Counted from the stretch's first letter, positions 28,600 to 42,030 are shown. The stretch is DNA of 64,000 nt from Bacillus pumilus (GCF_024498355.1 NZ_CP101833.1:2399001-2463000), one strand, 5' to 3'. Notes: generated by a model from the sequence alone, not told the origin. Numbers and translations are program-made.

Positions 28600-29874
28600 T
28601 TAACGGTTTTCTACAAGAAAATCAATTGCTTTGCGAACTTTTAGATCTTCTTTCATTGCGTCAGTAGATCCAATCGCTTGTTTGATATTTTCAACTGGCA
28701 TGTTGTATGCTTCAGCCATTTTTGAAAGTTCTTCTTCCACTTCTTCGTCAGACACTTGTAAGTCTTCTGCAGCAGCAATTGCTTCAAGTGTTAGGTTAGA
28801 TTTCACGCGTTTAGCAGCATCTTCTTTCATTTGCTCTTTCAGCGCATCTTCATCTTGACCAGAGAATTGGAAGTAAAGCTCAAGGTTCATCCCTTGCATT
28901 TGAAGACGTTGTTCGAATTCTTTCATCATGCGGTCTAGCTCTGTGTCAACCATCGCTTGTGGGACGTCAACTTCCGCATTTTCAGAAGCTTTCGCTACTA
29001 GCTCTTCACGAAGTTTTCCTTCTGCTTCGTTTTCTTTTGCTTCTTCAAGACGCTTCTTCGTTTTTTCAGTTAATTCAGCAAGAGTTTCTACTTCTTCATC
29101 AACATCTTTAGCAAACTCATCGTCAAGTGCTGGAAGTTCTTTTGCTTTGATTTCATGAATTTTCACTTTGAATACAGCTGGTTTACCTGCAAGGTCTTCA
29201 GCATGGTATTCTTCTGGGAATGTCACTTCTACGTCTTTTTCAGCGCCAGCTTCAAGACCAACTAATTGCTCTTCGAAACCAGGGATGAATGAACCAGAAC
29301 CTATTTCAAGAGAGTAGTTCTCAGCTTTTCCGCCTTCGAATGCTTCTCCATCAACGAATCCTTCGAAATCAAGAACAACTGTATCGCCGTTTTCGATTGT
29401 GCCTTCTTCTTTGACAACAAGCTCAGCTTGACGATTTTGAAGTGCTTTTAGCTCTTCTTGTACATCTTCATCAGTGACAGTTGTATCGTCTTTTTCTACG
29501 TTAAGACCTTTGTAGTCACCAAGTTTCACTTCAGGCTTCACTGTTACTTTTGCAGTGAAGATTAAGCTTTCGCCTTTTTCGATTTTCTCAACATCGATTT
29601 CAGGGCGGTCAACTGGCTCGATACCAGCTTCGTCGATTGCTTTTGGATATTCAACTGGAAGAAGAATATCTAATGCATCTTGATAAAGAGATTCTACACC
29701 AAAACGCTGCTCGAAAAGACCACGTGGTACTTTCCCTTTACGGAATCCAGGAATAGATACTTGCTTGACCACTTTCTTAAATGCATCATCAAGTGCTTTG
29801 TTAAATGTTTCAGCGTCAACTTCTACAGTTAAGACACCTTCGTTACCTTCTTGTTTTTCCCATTTTACTGACAT
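28600..29874 (-). CDS. tig: Trigger factor, ribosome-bound chaperone
   Basis: Trigger factor binds nascent chains at the ribosome exit and has peptidyl-prolyl isomerase activity. The ribosome-binding signature GFRKGKVPR is at residues 44-52, followed by the FKBP-type domain (about 150-245, with [17 protein letters not shown] and [11 protein letters not shown]) and a long helical C-domain rich in glutamate and lysine. The product has 424 residues, the normal length. It stands alone between ysoA and clpX. Confidence 0.97.
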   Translation of the reverse strand: MSVKWEKQEGNEGVLTVEVDAETFNKALDDAFKKVVKQVSIPGFRKGKVPRGLFEQRFGVESLYQDALDILLPVEYPKAIDEAGIEPVDRPEIDVEKIEKGESLIFTAKVTVKPEVKLGDYKGLNVEKDDTTVTDEDVQEELKALQNRQAELVVKEEGTIENGDTVVLDFEGFVDGEAFEGGKAENYSLEIGSGSFIPGFEEQLVGLEAGAEKDVEVTFPEEYHAEDLAGKPAVFKVKIHEIKAKELPALDDEFAKDVDEEVETLAELTEKTKKRLEEAKENEAEGKLREELVAKASENAEVDVPQAMVDTELDRMMKEFEQRLQMQGMNLELYFQFSGQDEDALKEQMKEDAAKRVKSNLTLEAIAAAEDLQVSDEEVEEELSKMAEAYNMPVENIKQAIGSTDAMKEDLKVRKAIDFLVENR

Positions 29875-30114
29875 GTGTGTTTCCCTCCAAAAATCTATTC
29901 AGATTGTGCGTTGTTACATTCTAAAGCATCATAAAGACTTCGTCCAATCAAAAACCACGCACTCTGCTAAAGAAGCGGTATTATGTATACAACATTTGAC
30001 TTGATTATACATATCGTCTTTCAACCGTTGGAATCTTACAACTGCACTATATATGCACAAATACAACCATTATATTATAACATAACAAGTCCGTCTTTCA
30101 ACTAAATCGACAAA

Positions 30115-31122
30115 TTACAAATAAGAAATTTCTTCAATATCTTTCAGCATTGTGCAAGCTTCTCTCAGCTCTCGTTCATTAAAATCATACAATAGATGCA
30201 ATTCTTCGAGGTCAATCTCAATCCCATGCATTTCATAGCCGACTTTATGAAGAGCCGCAGCCCAAAGATTCGGATCTGTGTATTTAGGAAGAAATGGGTA
30301 AAGCACAAATAAGTGCCGGCGCCATAACTCCTCCACGCCTTGATAAAGGGTTGGGTTCTCATTGCCGAGCGTGTCATCGAGCATACGCAGGACCTGCTGA
30401 AGAAGCGGCATCTGCTCTGGCTTTACAGCCTCAGAAGGAACAAGTGTTAAAGAATCACCGAATTTCGTCACATGAACCGGCTTTGCCACATCATGATCTG
30501 ACAGAAGCTGCAGGATCAAGGATTTGACCAAAGGGTTTCCATCCGGTTTTTGTAAGATCGTATTTAATAGACCCATATGCGGTGTAATATTCCGGTCTTT
30601 CAATGAATGGATGAACTGCACCTGCTCTTCTGGCCGCTCCAGTATATCATCTATATTGATTTCACCGCGATCACTCTCGTCTTCGTCTAAGATCTCTTCA
30701 GGCGATTCAATCATCTTCCTGCTAAATTCGAGCAGCTTGTAAAAATGCTCCGCGCTTTCTGCTGGAAGGTGGTTCTCCTCGAGTACAGCCTCAATCGTCT
30801 GTTTGACTTCCTCGTATTCTTTCAGCTGAATTAAGATGGTCATATACACTTGAAGCACGGTGAAATAGTGTCCATACCCTTCATTTAACATCTTTTCACA
30901 AACACGCTTTGCATCCTGCAGCTCACCCAGCTCCAGAAAACAAATCGCCATGCCGAGGTGAATATCGGATTCTTCATCGTCATCATAAGATTTCGCTTCT
31001 GAAAATAACTGAAGCGCCTCTTGATACTGTTTATCTTTTAATGCTGCCATTCCTTTTTCAATCAGTCTTTCTTTCAGACCAGGAAACAAAATGACATTAT
31101 CTTTCTTCTTGTCATGTTTCAT
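30115..31122 (-). CDS. ysoA: YsoA, TPR-repeat protein
   Basis: The protein has tetratricopeptide-like helices in its first half (GMAALKDKQYQEALQLFSEAKSY and the following SDIHLGMAICFLELGELQDA), followed by an acidic linker and an alpha-helical C-terminal part. This matches YsoA, whose role is unknown; TPR proteins usually mediate protein contacts. The 335-residue length is near the B. subtilis one and it has the same neighbours (tig and leuD). ATG 31122 follows AAAGGAACG. Confidence 0.85.
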   Translation of the reverse strand: MKHDKKKDNVILFPGLKERLIEKGMAALKDKQYQEALQLFSEAKSYDDDEESDIHLGMAICFLELGELQDAKRVCEKMLNEGYGHYFTVLQVYMTILIQLKEYEEVKQTIEAVLEENHLPAESAEHFYKLLEFSRKMIESPEEILDEDESDRGEINIDDILERPEEQVQFIHSLKDRNITPHMGLLNTILQKPDGNPLVKSLILQLLSDHDVAKPVHVTKFGDSLTLVPSEAVKPEQMPLLQQVLRMLDDTLGNENPTLYQGVEELWRRHLFVLYPFLPKYTDPNLWAAALHKVGYEMHGIEIDLEELHLLYDFNERELREACTMLKDIEEISYL

Positions 31123-31205
31123 GCTTACGTTCCTTTCGGGCGCATATTTTTTATCAGTTTACCAACGAAGGTTAGTAAACACAAGTAACGAGAGGTTTTC
31201 ATGCA

Positions 31206-31240
31206 AAAAAGAAGCCGTCACACCTCGGTCGGACGGCTTC
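31206..31240 (-). terminator. Terminator of the ilv-leu operon
   Basis: A 9-bp GC-rich stem (31211-31219 with 31232-31240) is followed by TTTTTT on the minus strand after leuD. Confidence 0.85.
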
Positions 31241-31247
31241 TCGTTGT

Positions 31248-31847
31248 TTATGCACGCAGCCAGCTGCTGCGCTTTTCTTCAAATGCCTGAATGTCATCTT
31301 CTAATAATAACGTTAATGAAATCTCATCATAGCCATTCAGGAGCATTTCTCTCCAGTGAGGGTCTACTTCAAAAGGGGTCATTTTCCCTTCATGGTCTTG
31401 AATCTGCTGTTTTTCCAGATCAACCGTCATCTCATACCCTTTGTACTCATATGATGCTGCGAATGTTTTCCACACATCATAATCAAGACGAATCGGAAGC
31501 ATCCCATTTTTAAAGCAGTTTTGATGAAAAATATCTGCGAATGATGGTGCGATGACAATTTTGAAACCATAATCATCAAGTGCCCAAGGGGCATGTTCCC
31601 TTGATGATCCGCAGCCAAAGTTTTCTCCTGCGATCAAAATGGATGCTCCTTCATAAATCGGCTGATTCAGCTCGAAATCAGGATTTGGGCTGCCATCGGC
31701 TAAATACCGCCAGTCGAAAAAGGCAAACCGGCCATATCCTGTTCGTTCAATTCTTTTCAAAAATTGCTTCGGAATAATTTGATCTGTATCTACATTTATA
31801 CGGTTAAGCACAGCGGCTTTCCCTTTATGAGTGACTAAAGGCTCCAT
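31248..31847 (-). CDS. leuD: LeuD, 3-isopropylmalate dehydratase small subunit
   Basis: LeuD pairs with LeuC to isomerise 2- to 3-isopropylmalate. The small-subunit swivel domain signature GENFGCGSSREHAPWAL is present, and the start reads AAVLNRINVDTDQIIPKQFL, typical of the family. It has 199 residues. It is the last gene of the operon, 13 bases after leuC. Confidence 0.97.
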   Translation of the reverse strand: MEPLVTHKGKAAVLNRINVDTDQIIPKQFLKRIERTGYGRFAFFDWRYLADGSPNPDFELNQPIYEGASILIAGENFGCGSSREHAPWALDDYGFKIVIAPSFADIFHQNCFKNGMLPIRLDYDVWKTFAASYEYKGYEMTVDLEKQQIQDHEGKMTPFEVDPHWREMLLNGYDEISLTLLLEDDIQAFEEKRSSWLRA

Positions 31848-31860
31848 CTATGACAACTCC

Positions 31861-33276
31861 TTACACGACTGTTTTCTCTTGATTAAACTTCCTGACATCG
31901 ACAAATCGGCCATGTATTGCAGCCATTGCAGCCATTGCCGGGCTGACAAGATGGGTTCTTGCACCCTTCCCTTGACGCCCCTCAAAGTTACGGTTTGACG
32001 TGGACGCGCAGCGTTCGCCTTCTGGCACCACATCATTATTCATACTGAGGCACATACTGCAGCCAGATTCTCTCCATTCAAAGCCTGCTTCAAGGAAAAT
32101 TTCATGAAGACCTTCTTCTTCTGCTTGCAGTTTGACACTTTGAGAGCCAGGCACCACAATCGCTCTGACATGATCAGCTACTTTTTGTCCTTCAATCATA
32201 GAAGCTGCTTGGCGTAAATCAGTCATTCTTGAGTTCGTACAAGAGCCGATAAAGACATGCTCGATCGTAATGTCTTCAATACGCTGATGCGGATGAACAC
32301 CCATGTACTCGTAAGCTCTGAGCGCTTCTTTTTGATCATCTTCTTGTGCAAAATCCTCAGGTCCCGGGATCGATGCATCCACAGGCAGCACCATCCCTGG
32401 GTTAATTCCCCACGTGACCATTGGTGAAATCTCATTCCCATCTAAAACAATCGTTTTATCATAGGTTGCACCCGGATCTGTTTTAAGTTCTTCCCATTCT
32501 TTAATGGCTGCTTCGAAGTCTTCTCCCTGCGGTGCATATTTGCGGCCGCGGCAATATTCAAAGGTGACTTCATCAGGTGCAATCAATCCTGCTCTTGCGC
32601 CTGCTTCAATCGACATATTACAAACGGTCATCCGCTCATCCATCGTCATGTTTCTGAATACTTCCCCAGTGTATTCAATGACATAACCTGAACCGAACTT
32701 CACGCCGTGTGCACCAATGACTGCTAAAATGACATCTTTGGCAGTTACCCCTTTTTGCAGCTTTCCGTCTACTCTAATTTCTAGTGTTTTCGGACGCTGC
32801 TGCCAAAGTGTTTGTGTGGAAAGTACATGTTCAACCTCACTTGTACCGATCCCAAAGGCAAGTGCACCAAACGCGCCGTGAGTTGATGTATGACTATCTC
32901 CACAAACGATTGTTTTCCCCGGAAGTGTCAAACCAAGCTCTGGTCCAACGACATGGACAATTCCTTGGTCTACACTGTGAAGGTCAGCTAGACGGACACC
33001 AAATTCAGCACAGTTGCGCTCTAGAGCACTCACCTGCTTTTTAGCAATCTCATCTTTGATCACAAATCGATTCACAGTCGGGATGTTGTGATCCATCGTC
33101 GCAAACGTGTTTTGAGGTCTTCTCACCTTGCGTCCTTTTTGTCTTAATCCTTCAAATGCTTGAGGTGATGTCACTTCATGCACCAAGTGCAGATCAATAT
33201 ACAAAAGGTCTGGTTTTCCCTCGCCGCTTTTGACAACATGCTGATCCCATATTTTTTCGATGATTGTTCGAGGCAT
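31861..33276 (-). CDS. leuC: LeuC, 3-isopropylmalate dehydratase large subunit
   Basis: LeuC carries the 4Fe-4S cluster of isopropylmalate isomerase. The three cluster cysteines are found in FIGSCTNSR and [31 protein letters not shown] is the aconitase-family signature. It has 471 residues. ATG 33276 is preceded by GGAGG. It is between leuB and leuD. Confidence 0.97.
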   Translation of the reverse strand: MPRTIIEKIWDQHVVKSGEGKPDLLYIDLHLVHEVTSPQAFEGLRQKGRKVRRPQNTFATMDHNIPTVNRFVIKDEIAKKQVSALERNCAEFGVRLADLHSVDQGIVHVVGPELGLTLPGKTIVCGDSHTSTHGAFGALAFGIGTSEVEHVLSTQTLWQQRPKTLEIRVDGKLQKGVTAKDVILAVIGAHGVKFGSGYVIEYTGEVFRNMTMDERMTVCNMSIEAGARAGLIAPDEVTFEYCRGRKYAPQGEDFEAAIKEWEELKTDPGATYDKTIVLDGNEISPMVTWGINPGMVLPVDASIPGPEDFAQEDDQKEALRAYEYMGVHPHQRIEDITIEHVFIGSCTNSRMTDLRQAASMIEGQKVADHVRAIVVPGSQSVKLQAEEEGLHEIFLEAGFEWRESGCSMCLSMNNDVVPEGERCASTSNRNFEGRQGKGARTHLVSPAMAAMAAIHGRFVDVRKFNQEKTVV

Positions 33277-33317
33277 AACCCTTTTCCTCCCTCTACCTAA
33301 TTCAACAAGATTTCTAT

Positions 33318-34415
33318 TTATACAATTGTTTTCGCACGTTTTTTCAGTGCGTCTACAACTGCTGTGGTGATATCGTCAGTCGTTTGATATGTTCCCTCTT
33401 TTGCTGCTAAATCCTTTGTGCGTTTGCCAGAGGCAAGAACAGCTTCCACGGCTTCTTCTATTGCAGCCGCTTCATCTTCTAATGCAAAGGATGTTCTAAG
33501 CAAGCTGGCTGCTGACAAAATGGTTGCCAGAGGGTTTGCGACATTTTGCCCCGCAATATCGGGTGCTGAACCATGAATCGGCTCATATAAATGAAGGCCT
33601 GTGCTTGATAGACTAGCAGATGGCAGCATACCGAGTGAACCAGTAATCATAGAAGCCTCGTCACTTAAAATGTCGCCAAACATATTCTCTGTCACAATGA
33701 CATCAAATTGAGCGGGCTTATAAATCAGCTGCATGGCGGCATTATCAACGAGCATGTGCTCATATGCAACTTCTGGATATTGGGATGCAACTTCTTCTAC
33801 CGCATCCCGCCATAGTTTACTGGAAGCAAGAACATTCGCTTTATCCACAGACGTCACTTTTTTCCGTCTCGTTAAGGCCATGTCGAACGCTTCTTTTAAT
33901 ACACGGACAATCTCTTCCTTTGTATAAAGGAGTGTATCAACAGCAGCTTCTTTTCCTTCATCATCCGTATAGCGCTCGCTTGGTTCACCAAAATAGAGGC
34001 CGCCTGTTAATTCACGAACGATGACGAAATCTACTCCGCTAATATGATCTTGTTTTAACGGCGACGCCTCGCTTAAGCTATCGAACACTTTGACAGGACG
34101 GATATTTGCAAATAAGTCCAGCTGTTTACGAATGGCGAGCAAGCCTTTTTCCGGGCGAAGTTCTGGCGGGTTTTGATCCCACTTTGGTCCGCCAACTGCT
34201 CCTAATAAAATCGCATCTGCGCTTTTGCACACATCTACTGTTTCCTTAGGGAGCGGATTATTTTTTTCATCTATCGCTATACCGCCAATGAGCGCAGTTT
34301 CGAATTCAAATTCGTGTTGAAATTGAGCCGCTGTTTCTTGCAGGACAGCGACTGCTGATGCTACGACTTCCGGTCCGATTCCATCGCCGGGCAAAAGTGC
34401 AATTTTCTTTTTCAT
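33318..34415 (-). CDS. leuB: LeuB, 3-isopropylmalate dehydrogenase
   Basis: LeuB oxidises and decarboxylates 3-isopropylmalate to 2-oxoisocaproate with [11 protein letters not shown] at the start, the substrate-binding [13 protein letters not shown], and the NAD-binding region [18 protein letters not shown] are visible. It has 365 residues. It lies between leuA and leuC. Confidence 0.97.
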   Translation of the reverse strand: MKKKIALLPGDGIGPEVVASAVAVLQETAAQFQHEFEFETALIGGIAIDEKNNPLPKETVDVCKSADAILLGAVGGPKWDQNPPELRPEKGLLAIRKQLDLFANIRPVKVFDSLSEASPLKQDHISGVDFVIVRELTGGLYFGEPSERYTDDEGKEAAVDTLLYTKEEIVRVLKEAFDMALTRRKKVTSVDKANVLASSKLWRDAVEEVASQYPEVAYEHMLVDNAAMQLIYKPAQFDVIVTENMFGDILSDEASMITGSLGMLPSASLSSTGLHLYEPIHGSAPDIAGQNVANPLATILSAASLLRTSFALEDEAAAIEEAVEAVLASGKRTKDLAAKEGTYQTTDDITTAVVDALKKRAKTIV

Positions 34416-34433
34416 GAGGACCTTCCTCCTTTC

Positions 34434-37020
<2,587 letters not shown>

Positions 37021-37539
37021 TTAGACAATTGAAATTGTTTTATTTGATTGCGGCTTTTGCTGATTATCTCTCGCAAAGGCCGTGGTGCCAGTTCTGGCGA
37101 CTTCTTTAATGCCGTATGACTTAAGTAATTCAATGAGTGCTTCAATTTTTGAAGACTCACCTGTCACCTGAATGACGACACTCTCTCTGCTTACATCTAC
37201 AATAGAAGCTCTAAACGGTTCAATGACCCCTGTGATCTCCATTCTAGATGATGGTGCAGATACGACTTTTATCAAAGCCAGCTCTCGCTGAACGATTGAT
37301 TGGTTTGTAATGTCTGTTACTTTGAGGACATCAATTTGTTTGTTCAGCTGTTTTGTCAGCTGTTCGATGTCTTTCTCTTGGTCTACATGGACGACGAACG
37401 TGATGCGTGATACATCTTGAATCTCAGAATGGCCGACCGTAATGCTTTCAATGTTGTAATGTCGTTTAGTAAAAAGGCCAGTGATTCGGTTCAGTACGCC
37501 TGATCGATTTAATACAGTCAACACAATAATTCTTTTCAA
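37021..37539 (-). CDS. ilvH: IlvH, acetolactate synthase small subunit
   Basis: IlvH is the regulatory subunit of acetohydroxyacid synthase and confers valine feedback. The N-terminal ACT domain begins [20 protein letters not shown], and a second ACT-like domain follows. It has 172 residues. It overlaps ilvB by four bases. Confidence 0.96.
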   Translation of the reverse strand: MKRIIVLTVLNRSGVLNRITGLFTKRHYNIESITVGHSEIQDVSRITFVVHVDQEKDIEQLTKQLNKQIDVLKVTDITNQSIVQRELALIKVVSAPSSRMEITGVIEPFRASIVDVSRESVVIQVTGESSKIEALIELLKSYGIKEVARTGTTAFARDNQQKPQSNKTISIV

Positions 37540-39260
37540 GGTTTCACCCCCACCATCTCATGAAGTCCTTTCCCCGGTGCAACCATCGGGAATACTTTTT
37601 CATCTCTCGCTACATTGACATCGATGAAAACAGGCTCTCTAGAGGTTAGCGCTTCTTCAAGCTTTTCTTTCGCCTCTTCGTCTGATGAGATTCTGATTCC
37701 TTTAATGCCATAAGCTTCAGATAATTTAACGAAGTCTGGCTGCTCTGAAAATTTAGAATACGAGTAGCGTTCTTCGTAGAAAATTTCTTGCCATTGTCTT
37801 ACCATTCCAAGGCTGTGATTATTCAGAACAATCACTTTCACTGGAAGGTTCAGCTCACGGATAACGGCAAGTTCTTGCAGGGTCATTTGGAAACCTCCGT
37901 CTCCTAAAATGGCCACAACCGTTGCCTCTTGATCAGCTAGCTGCGCGCCAATGGCTGCCGGTAATCCGAAGCCCATCGTGCCAAGCCCGCCAGATGTGAC
38001 CCATTTATCTGCATTTTCAAATGGATAGAACTGCGCCGCCCACATTTGATGCTGCCCGACATCAGTTGCCACAATGGCTTCACCTTTTGTGAATTGATGA
38101 ATGTATTCAATCAGCTTTTGAGGCTTAAAGCCTTCTGCTTCGTTTTCGACGTACCAGAGTGGATATTCTTCCTTCCACTGATCTAATTGGTTTTTCCATT
38201 CGGCTGATTCCCCTTGCTTCCCGTCCTGCTTGATCAGCTCTTCAAGCACTAGCTTACTGTCTCCAACAACCGGGATATGGGTGTGAATGTTCTTGCCAAT
38301 TTCTGCAGGGTCGATATCAATATGAGCGACCTTCGCATGTTTTGCAAAATGATTCAGGTTGCCTGTTACCCTGTCATCAAATCTAGCTCCAATTGAAATG
38401 AGCAGATCACATTGATGAAGGGCCATGTTCGCTGCATATGTGCCATGCATGCCAGCCATCCCAAGGAAAAGAGGATGCTTTGCCGGGAACCCGCCAAGAC
38501 CAAGCAGTGTATGAGCGACCGGAATTTGCTGTTGCTCTACATACTGCCTTAATTCTTCCGACGCTTTCCCATGAAGAACGCCAGCTCCTGCTAAAATGAC
38601 TGGTTTCTTTGCTCTGCTCACAGCTTCTACCAATTTGCGAATTTGCAAATAGTTCGGCTCGATTTTCGGCTGATAACCAGGTAAATCAATGGGCTGATCG
38701 TATTCAAACGTTCCTTCAATGCCCGCAACATCTTTTGGAATATCAATCAAGACTGGACCAGGTCTGCCTGTTGTTGCGATATGGAACGCCTCTTTAATGA
38801 CACCTGGCAACTCTTCTGGACGTCTTACTTGGTAGCTGTGCTTTGTGATTGGCATTGTGATGCCGAGCACATCCGCTTCTTGGAAAGCATCCGAGCCAAT
38901 GACTGAGGTCGCCACCTGCCCTGTGAATACAACAAGAGGAAGTGAATCAATCATCGCATCTGCAATTCCCGTGACAAGGTTTGTCGCACCAGGTCCTGAC
39001 GTTGCAATGACAACACCCGGTTTACCAGATATTCTTGCGTACCCTTCTGCTGCGTGAATCGCTCCCTGCTCATGCCTTGGCAGGACATGAAATAAACCAG
39101 AATCGTAAATTTTATCGTAAATCGGTAAAACCGCTCCGCCAGGATAACCAAAAATGACTTCTACTTTTTCTCTTTTGAGTGCTTCAATTAACATGAGTGC
39201 ACCGTTCATCGTTTGTGGTGCTTTTGATGTTTCCGTCTCCACTTGTACATTTGTCCCCAT
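37536..39260 (-). CDS. ilvB: IlvB, acetolactate synthase large subunit
   Basis: IlvB is the thiamine diphosphate- and FAD-dependent catalytic subunit that makes acetolactate or acetohydroxybutyrate. [14 protein letters not shown] with the TPP-activating glutamate in [14 protein letters not shown] and the TPP motif [14 protein letters not shown] are visible. I chose ATG 39260, seven bases after AGAGGAGG, giving 574 residues; the longest frame adds 11. It lies directly behind the leucine T-box, so ilvB and everything downstream are under tRNA-Leu control. Confidence 0.97.
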   Translation of the reverse strand: MGTNVQVETETSKAPQTMNGALMLIEALKREKVEVIFGYPGGAVLPIYDKIYDSGLFHVLPRHEQGAIHAAEGYARISGKPGVVIATSGPGATNLVTGIADAMIDSLPLVVFTGQVATSVIGSDAFQEADVLGITMPITKHSYQVRRPEELPGVIKEAFHIATTGRPGPVLIDIPKDVAGIEGTFEYDQPIDLPGYQPKIEPNYLQIRKLVEAVSRAKKPVILAGAGVLHGKASEELRQYVEQQQIPVAHTLLGLGGFPAKHPLFLGMAGMHGTYAANMALHQCDLLISIGARFDDRVTGNLNHFAKHAKVAHIDIDPAEIGKNIHTHIPVVGDSKLVLEELIKQDGKQGESAEWKNQLDQWKEEYPLWYVENEAEGFKPQKLIEYIHQFTKGEAIVATDVGQHQMWAAQFYPFENADKWVTSGGLGTMGFGLPAAIGAQLADQEATVVAILGDGGFQMTLQELAVIRELNLPVKVIVLNNHSLGMVRQWQEIFYEERYSYSKFSEQPDFVKLSEAYGIKGIRISSDEEAKEKLEEALTSREPVFIDVNVARDEKVFPMVAPGKGLHEMVGVKP

Positions 39261-39338
39261 TTGATTTCCTCCTCTTTGTCTTGCTTCAGTCAAGTCCTTT
39301 CACCCTTTTCTATTCAAGATCGAGATTTGAGACCATAT

Positions 39339-39637
39339 AAAAAAGCCTTCTCACCCCACAATGACACTACTTTTCACTAGGTCAAAGGGGCGAAAAAGCT
39401 TTGTTTTTCGCGGTACCACCCTTGTTCACGGCAAATTCAGCTGCCGTCTCATGGACATCTTTCATCCATTTTGGTAACGAGTGAGCAATGTCACTCGGTC
39501 TGCCCTACTATCATTTCAAGCAGACACTCAGAGGTGAGTTCACTTTAGAAAGTAACACCGGTTTCCAGCTACCACCGGCTCTCTGTAGATACTGACTCTA
39601 AAGCTACTAGTCCTCTTCAACGTTTATCGATATCTAT
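39339..39637 (-). promoter_or_regulatory. Leucine T-box riboswitch between ilvE and ilvB
   Basis: The T-box core AGGGTGGTACCGCG lies at 39409-39422 on the minus strand and is followed by a terminator helix ending in six T (about 39339-39400). A GAACTCACC segment with CTC at 39536-39538 is the likely leucine specifier. The leader starts right at the ilvE stop codon and I see no promoter inside it, so it seems to govern read-through from ilvE into ilvB. Confidence 0.92.
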
Positions 39638-40552
39638 TTAGCTTGCGTGAATGTTTTCATCTGAAAAAATGACTTTTTCTCCTTCTTCAACCACTCGCTT
39701 GCGGAATTGTTCAAGAAGTTTGTTTGTGTGAACTCCAGGTTTCCCTTCACCGATTGTACGGCCGTCAACCTTTACAACGGCGATTACTTCGGCTGCGGTT
39801 CCTGTTAGAAAAACTTCTTCTGCTGTATACACATCGTGCCTTGTGAATGGTTCTTCTTTCACTTCGTAGCCTAAGTCTTCTGCAATCTCCATGATGGCAT
39901 TTCTTGTGATGCCTTCAAGAGCGCCGATATAGCCTGGCGGTGTATAGAGCTTACCTTTTTTATAAATAAACACATTGTCTGCAGAACCTTCTGCCACGTA
40001 CCCTTGATCGTTCAGCATCAGCGCTTCACTCACACCGGCCATATGGGCTTCGATTCGGACAAGGATGTTATTCAAATAATTTAATGATTTCACTTTTGGA
40101 CTCAGTACATCGGGACGATTTCGTCTCGTCGGTACCGTCACAATGTCAATCCCTGTTTCATATAGGTGCTTTGGAAAGATGGCCAGCGGCTCTACAATGA
40201 TCACTGTGTTGGCTCTCCCGCAGTTGTTAGGATCTAAACCAAGATCACCCGCACCTCTTGAGACAACAAGGCGGATATAGGCATCCTTTAGGCCGTTCCT
40301 TTCAACTGTATGAATCATTTTTTCCGTGAGTTCCTCAAGTGAATATGGAATGTTCAGCATAATGGATCTGGCGGAATCATACAGGCGATCTAAATGTTCT
40401 TTCATTCGAAAGATATTTCCGTTATACACGCGTATCCCTTCGAACACACCGTCACCGTATAAGAAGCCATGATCATAAACTGAAATTTTCGCATCCTCTT
40501 TTTTCACGAGTTCATCGTTTAAAAAGATCCACTGTTCCTTTTGGTCTTCCAT
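39638..40552 (-). CDS. ilvE: IlvE, branched-chain amino acid aminotransferase
   Basis: This class IV PLP aminotransferase makes leucine, isoleucine and valine from their keto acids. The start reads SVYDHGFLYGDGVFEGIRVYNG; the PLP lysine is in SPKVKSLNYLNN; the cofactor phosphate region is EGSADNVFI and FLTGTAAEV. It has 304 residues, the short bacterial IlvE type rather than the longer YwaA/YbgE type. It is the first gene of the operon. B. subtilis has no ilvE here, as I recall. Its promoter region carries the operon's control sites. Confidence 0.94.
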   Translation of the reverse strand: MEDQKEQWIFLNDELVKKEDAKISVYDHGFLYGDGVFEGIRVYNGNIFRMKEHLDRLYDSARSIMLNIPYSLEELTEKMIHTVERNGLKDAYIRLVVSRGAGDLGLDPNNCGRANTVIIVEPLAIFPKHLYETGIDIVTVPTRRNRPDVLSPKVKSLNYLNNILVRIEAHMAGVSEALMLNDQGYVAEGSADNVFIYKKGKLYTPPGYIGALEGITRNAIMEIAEDLGYEVKEEPFTRHDVYTAEEVFLTGTAAEVIAVVKVDGRTIGEGKPGVHTNKLLEQFRKRVVEEGEKVIFSDENIHAS

Positions 40553-40591
40553 TTTCAGTGAGCACCCTCTCTTTCAAACAAAAAGTAGTTG

Positions 40592-40606
40592 AATTTTCAG
40601 ACATTT
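40592..40606. promoter_or_regulatory. CodY-like box downstream of the ilvE promoter
   Basis: 13 of 15 bases match AATTTTCWGAAAATT, about 55 bases after the predicted transcript start. CodY with GTP and branched-chain amino acids represses ilv-leu in B. subtilis. Confidence 0.6.
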
Positions 40607-40662
40607 TATATTGAAGTGTCTGACGCTTGCTCAGCGTGTTTGTTTTAGCTTTTGTTGAACCC

Positions 40663-40691
40663 ATCTTACGCCGCTTTCCATACAGTGTCAA
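40663..40691 (-). promoter_or_regulatory. SigmaA promoter of ilvE-ilv-leu
   Basis: TTGACA, a 17-base spacer and TAAGAT on the minus strand, about 110 bases upstream of ilvE. Confidence 0.8.
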
Positions 40692-40703
40692 CAGCATTTT
40701 TAA

Positions 40704-40718
40704 AATTATTAGACAATT
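40704..40718. promoter_or_regulatory. CodY-like box upstream of the ilvE promoter
   Basis: 12 of 15 bases match AATTTTCWGAAAATT, 12 bases upstream of the -35 element. Confidence 0.45.
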
Positions 40719-40737
40719 TAGACTAATCAAAATAAAA

Positions 40738-40751
40738 TGTATACGCTTACA
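40738..40751. promoter_or_regulatory. cre (CcpA) site upstream of ilvE
   Basis: 13 of 14 bases fit TGWAARCGYTWNCW. It is centred near -88 from the predicted start, a place that suits activation, as CcpA does at B. subtilis ilvB. Confidence 0.65.
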
Positions 40752-40847
40752 CCTTTGCTAGACAAGGAATGAAAAAACTTAAAATTTTTTGTATTTTTTC
40801 TTCAATTTATTTACTTTACATGAACAGTTTTGATTTGAACAAACTTT

Positions 40848-40864
40848 TGTGATATTTTTTCACA
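40848..40864. promoter_or_regulatory. TnrA-type site upstream of ilvE
   Basis: 16 of 17 bases fit TGTNANAWWWTMTNACA, centred near -200. In B. subtilis TnrA represses ilv-leu from a distant upstream site. The gene-free stretch 40553-40986 otherwise shows only AT-rich spacer and the pgl promoter region. Confidence 0.6.
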
Positions 40865-40924
40865 TGATTTTTGATGAATGTTGTTAGATTTCATTGCGCT
40901 TGTTTTTTCCTTCAGTATGCCTTT

Positions 40925-40938
40925 CTAAAGCGTTTTCC
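40925..40938. promoter_or_regulatory. Weak cre-like element before pgl
   Basis: 11 of 14 bases fit the cre consensus (core AAAGCGTTTTC), with a TAGAAT -10-like element 20 bases later. If real, CcpA would act near the pgl promoter. Low confidence. Confidence 0.3.
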
Positions 40939-40986
40939 TATGATTTTATGATAGAATGAGACCATCTAATAGAAGGAGGGCAATAC

Positions 40987-42030
40987 ATGGCTAACATCAG
41001 AGGTTATATCGGAACGTATACAAAGGGAGACAGTAAAGGTATCTATTCCTTTACATTAAATACAGACAAGCAGCAGATTGAACAAGTAGAAGTCGCTGCT
41101 GAACTCGAAAATCCTACATATTTAACCGTGTCAGAGGATCAAAAGTTTGTGTACGCTGTGGTGAAAAAAGGGTCGCAGGGCGGTCTTGCTGCGTATCAAA
41201 TTGATGCTACAACCGGTGCACTGAGTTTCATCAACCAAGAGCTTGCCGATGGCGCTTCTCCTTGTCACGTCAGCTTGGACAGTCAAACAAAAACAGCTTT
41301 CACAGCGAACTATCATAAAGGAACAGCAGAGATGTATGAAATCGATGCTGAAAATGGCTCAGTGATCCGCACGCTGTCACAGGCGCAGCATGAAGGAACT
41401 GGACCTAACGAAGACCGTCAGGAAAAACCGCACACTCACTTTATGGGTCTGACACCAGATGAAAAATATGCAGTGGCTGTTGACCTTGGAACGGATGGCA
41501 TTTATACGTATAAGAAAGAAGACGGCAAGCTGGAGCTCGCGCATACATTTGAAACAAAACCAGGCAGCGGGCCTCGTCACATCACTTTCCACGCAACACA
41601 GCCAGTGGCATATGTGATGACAGAGCTAAGCTCAGAGGTGATTGTGCTTCGTTACTTTGAAGATGGTCATTTTGAAGAAGTCCAAACGATTGCGACCATT
41701 CCAAGCGACTTTACAGAGAACAATCAAGGCAGCGCCATTCATGTCTCTTCAGACGGCCAATTTGTTTATGCGGGAAATCGCGGCCATGACAGCATTGCGA
41801 TTTTTAAAACAGACGCTGAAGGCCAATTAAGTCTTGTCGAGATTGCTTCATCTGAAGGAAACTGGCCTAGAGACTTTGTGCTTGATCCAACAGAAGAATT
41901 CCTCGTCGGATCAAATCAAGAATCTAGCAACCTTGTATTATACAAACGCGACAAAGAAACAGGGCGACTCACTGTCTTACAATCAGACATCACCGTCCCT
42001 CATCCAGTTTGCGTGAAATTTTTAGGATAA
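40987..42030 (+). CDS. pgl: 6-phosphogluconolactonase, lactonase (beta-propeller) family
   Basis: The product resembles Pgl (YkgB) of B. subtilis, which hydrolyses 6-phosphogluconolactone in the pentose phosphate pathway. It is a seven-bladed beta-propeller of the lactonase family, unrelated to the DevB/NagB type. Repeated blade motifs are seen (PCHVSLDSQ, EKPHTHFMGLTPDEKYAV, GPRHITFHATQPVAYV, QGSAIHVSSDGQFVYAGNRG). It has 347 residues and ATG 40987 follows AGAAGGAGGG. It is divergent from ilvE and ends at hairpins shared with the convergent DUF1232 gene. Confidence 0.9.
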   Translation: MANIRGYIGTYTKGDSKGIYSFTLNTDKQQIEQVEVAAELENPTYLTVSEDQKFVYAVVKKGSQGGLAAYQIDATTGALSFINQELADGASPCHVSLDSQTKTAFTANYHKGTAEMYEIDAENGSVIRTLSQAQHEGTGPNEDRQEKPHTHFMGLTPDEKYAVAVDLGTDGIYTYKKEDGKLELAHTFETKPGSGPRHITFHATQPVAYVMTELSSEVIVLRYFEDGHFEEVQTIATIPSDFTENNQGSAIHVSSDGQFVYAGNRGHDSIAIFKTDAEGQLSLVEIASSEGNWPRDFVLDPTEEFLVGSNQESSNLVLYKRDKETGRLTVLQSDITVPHPVCVKFLG

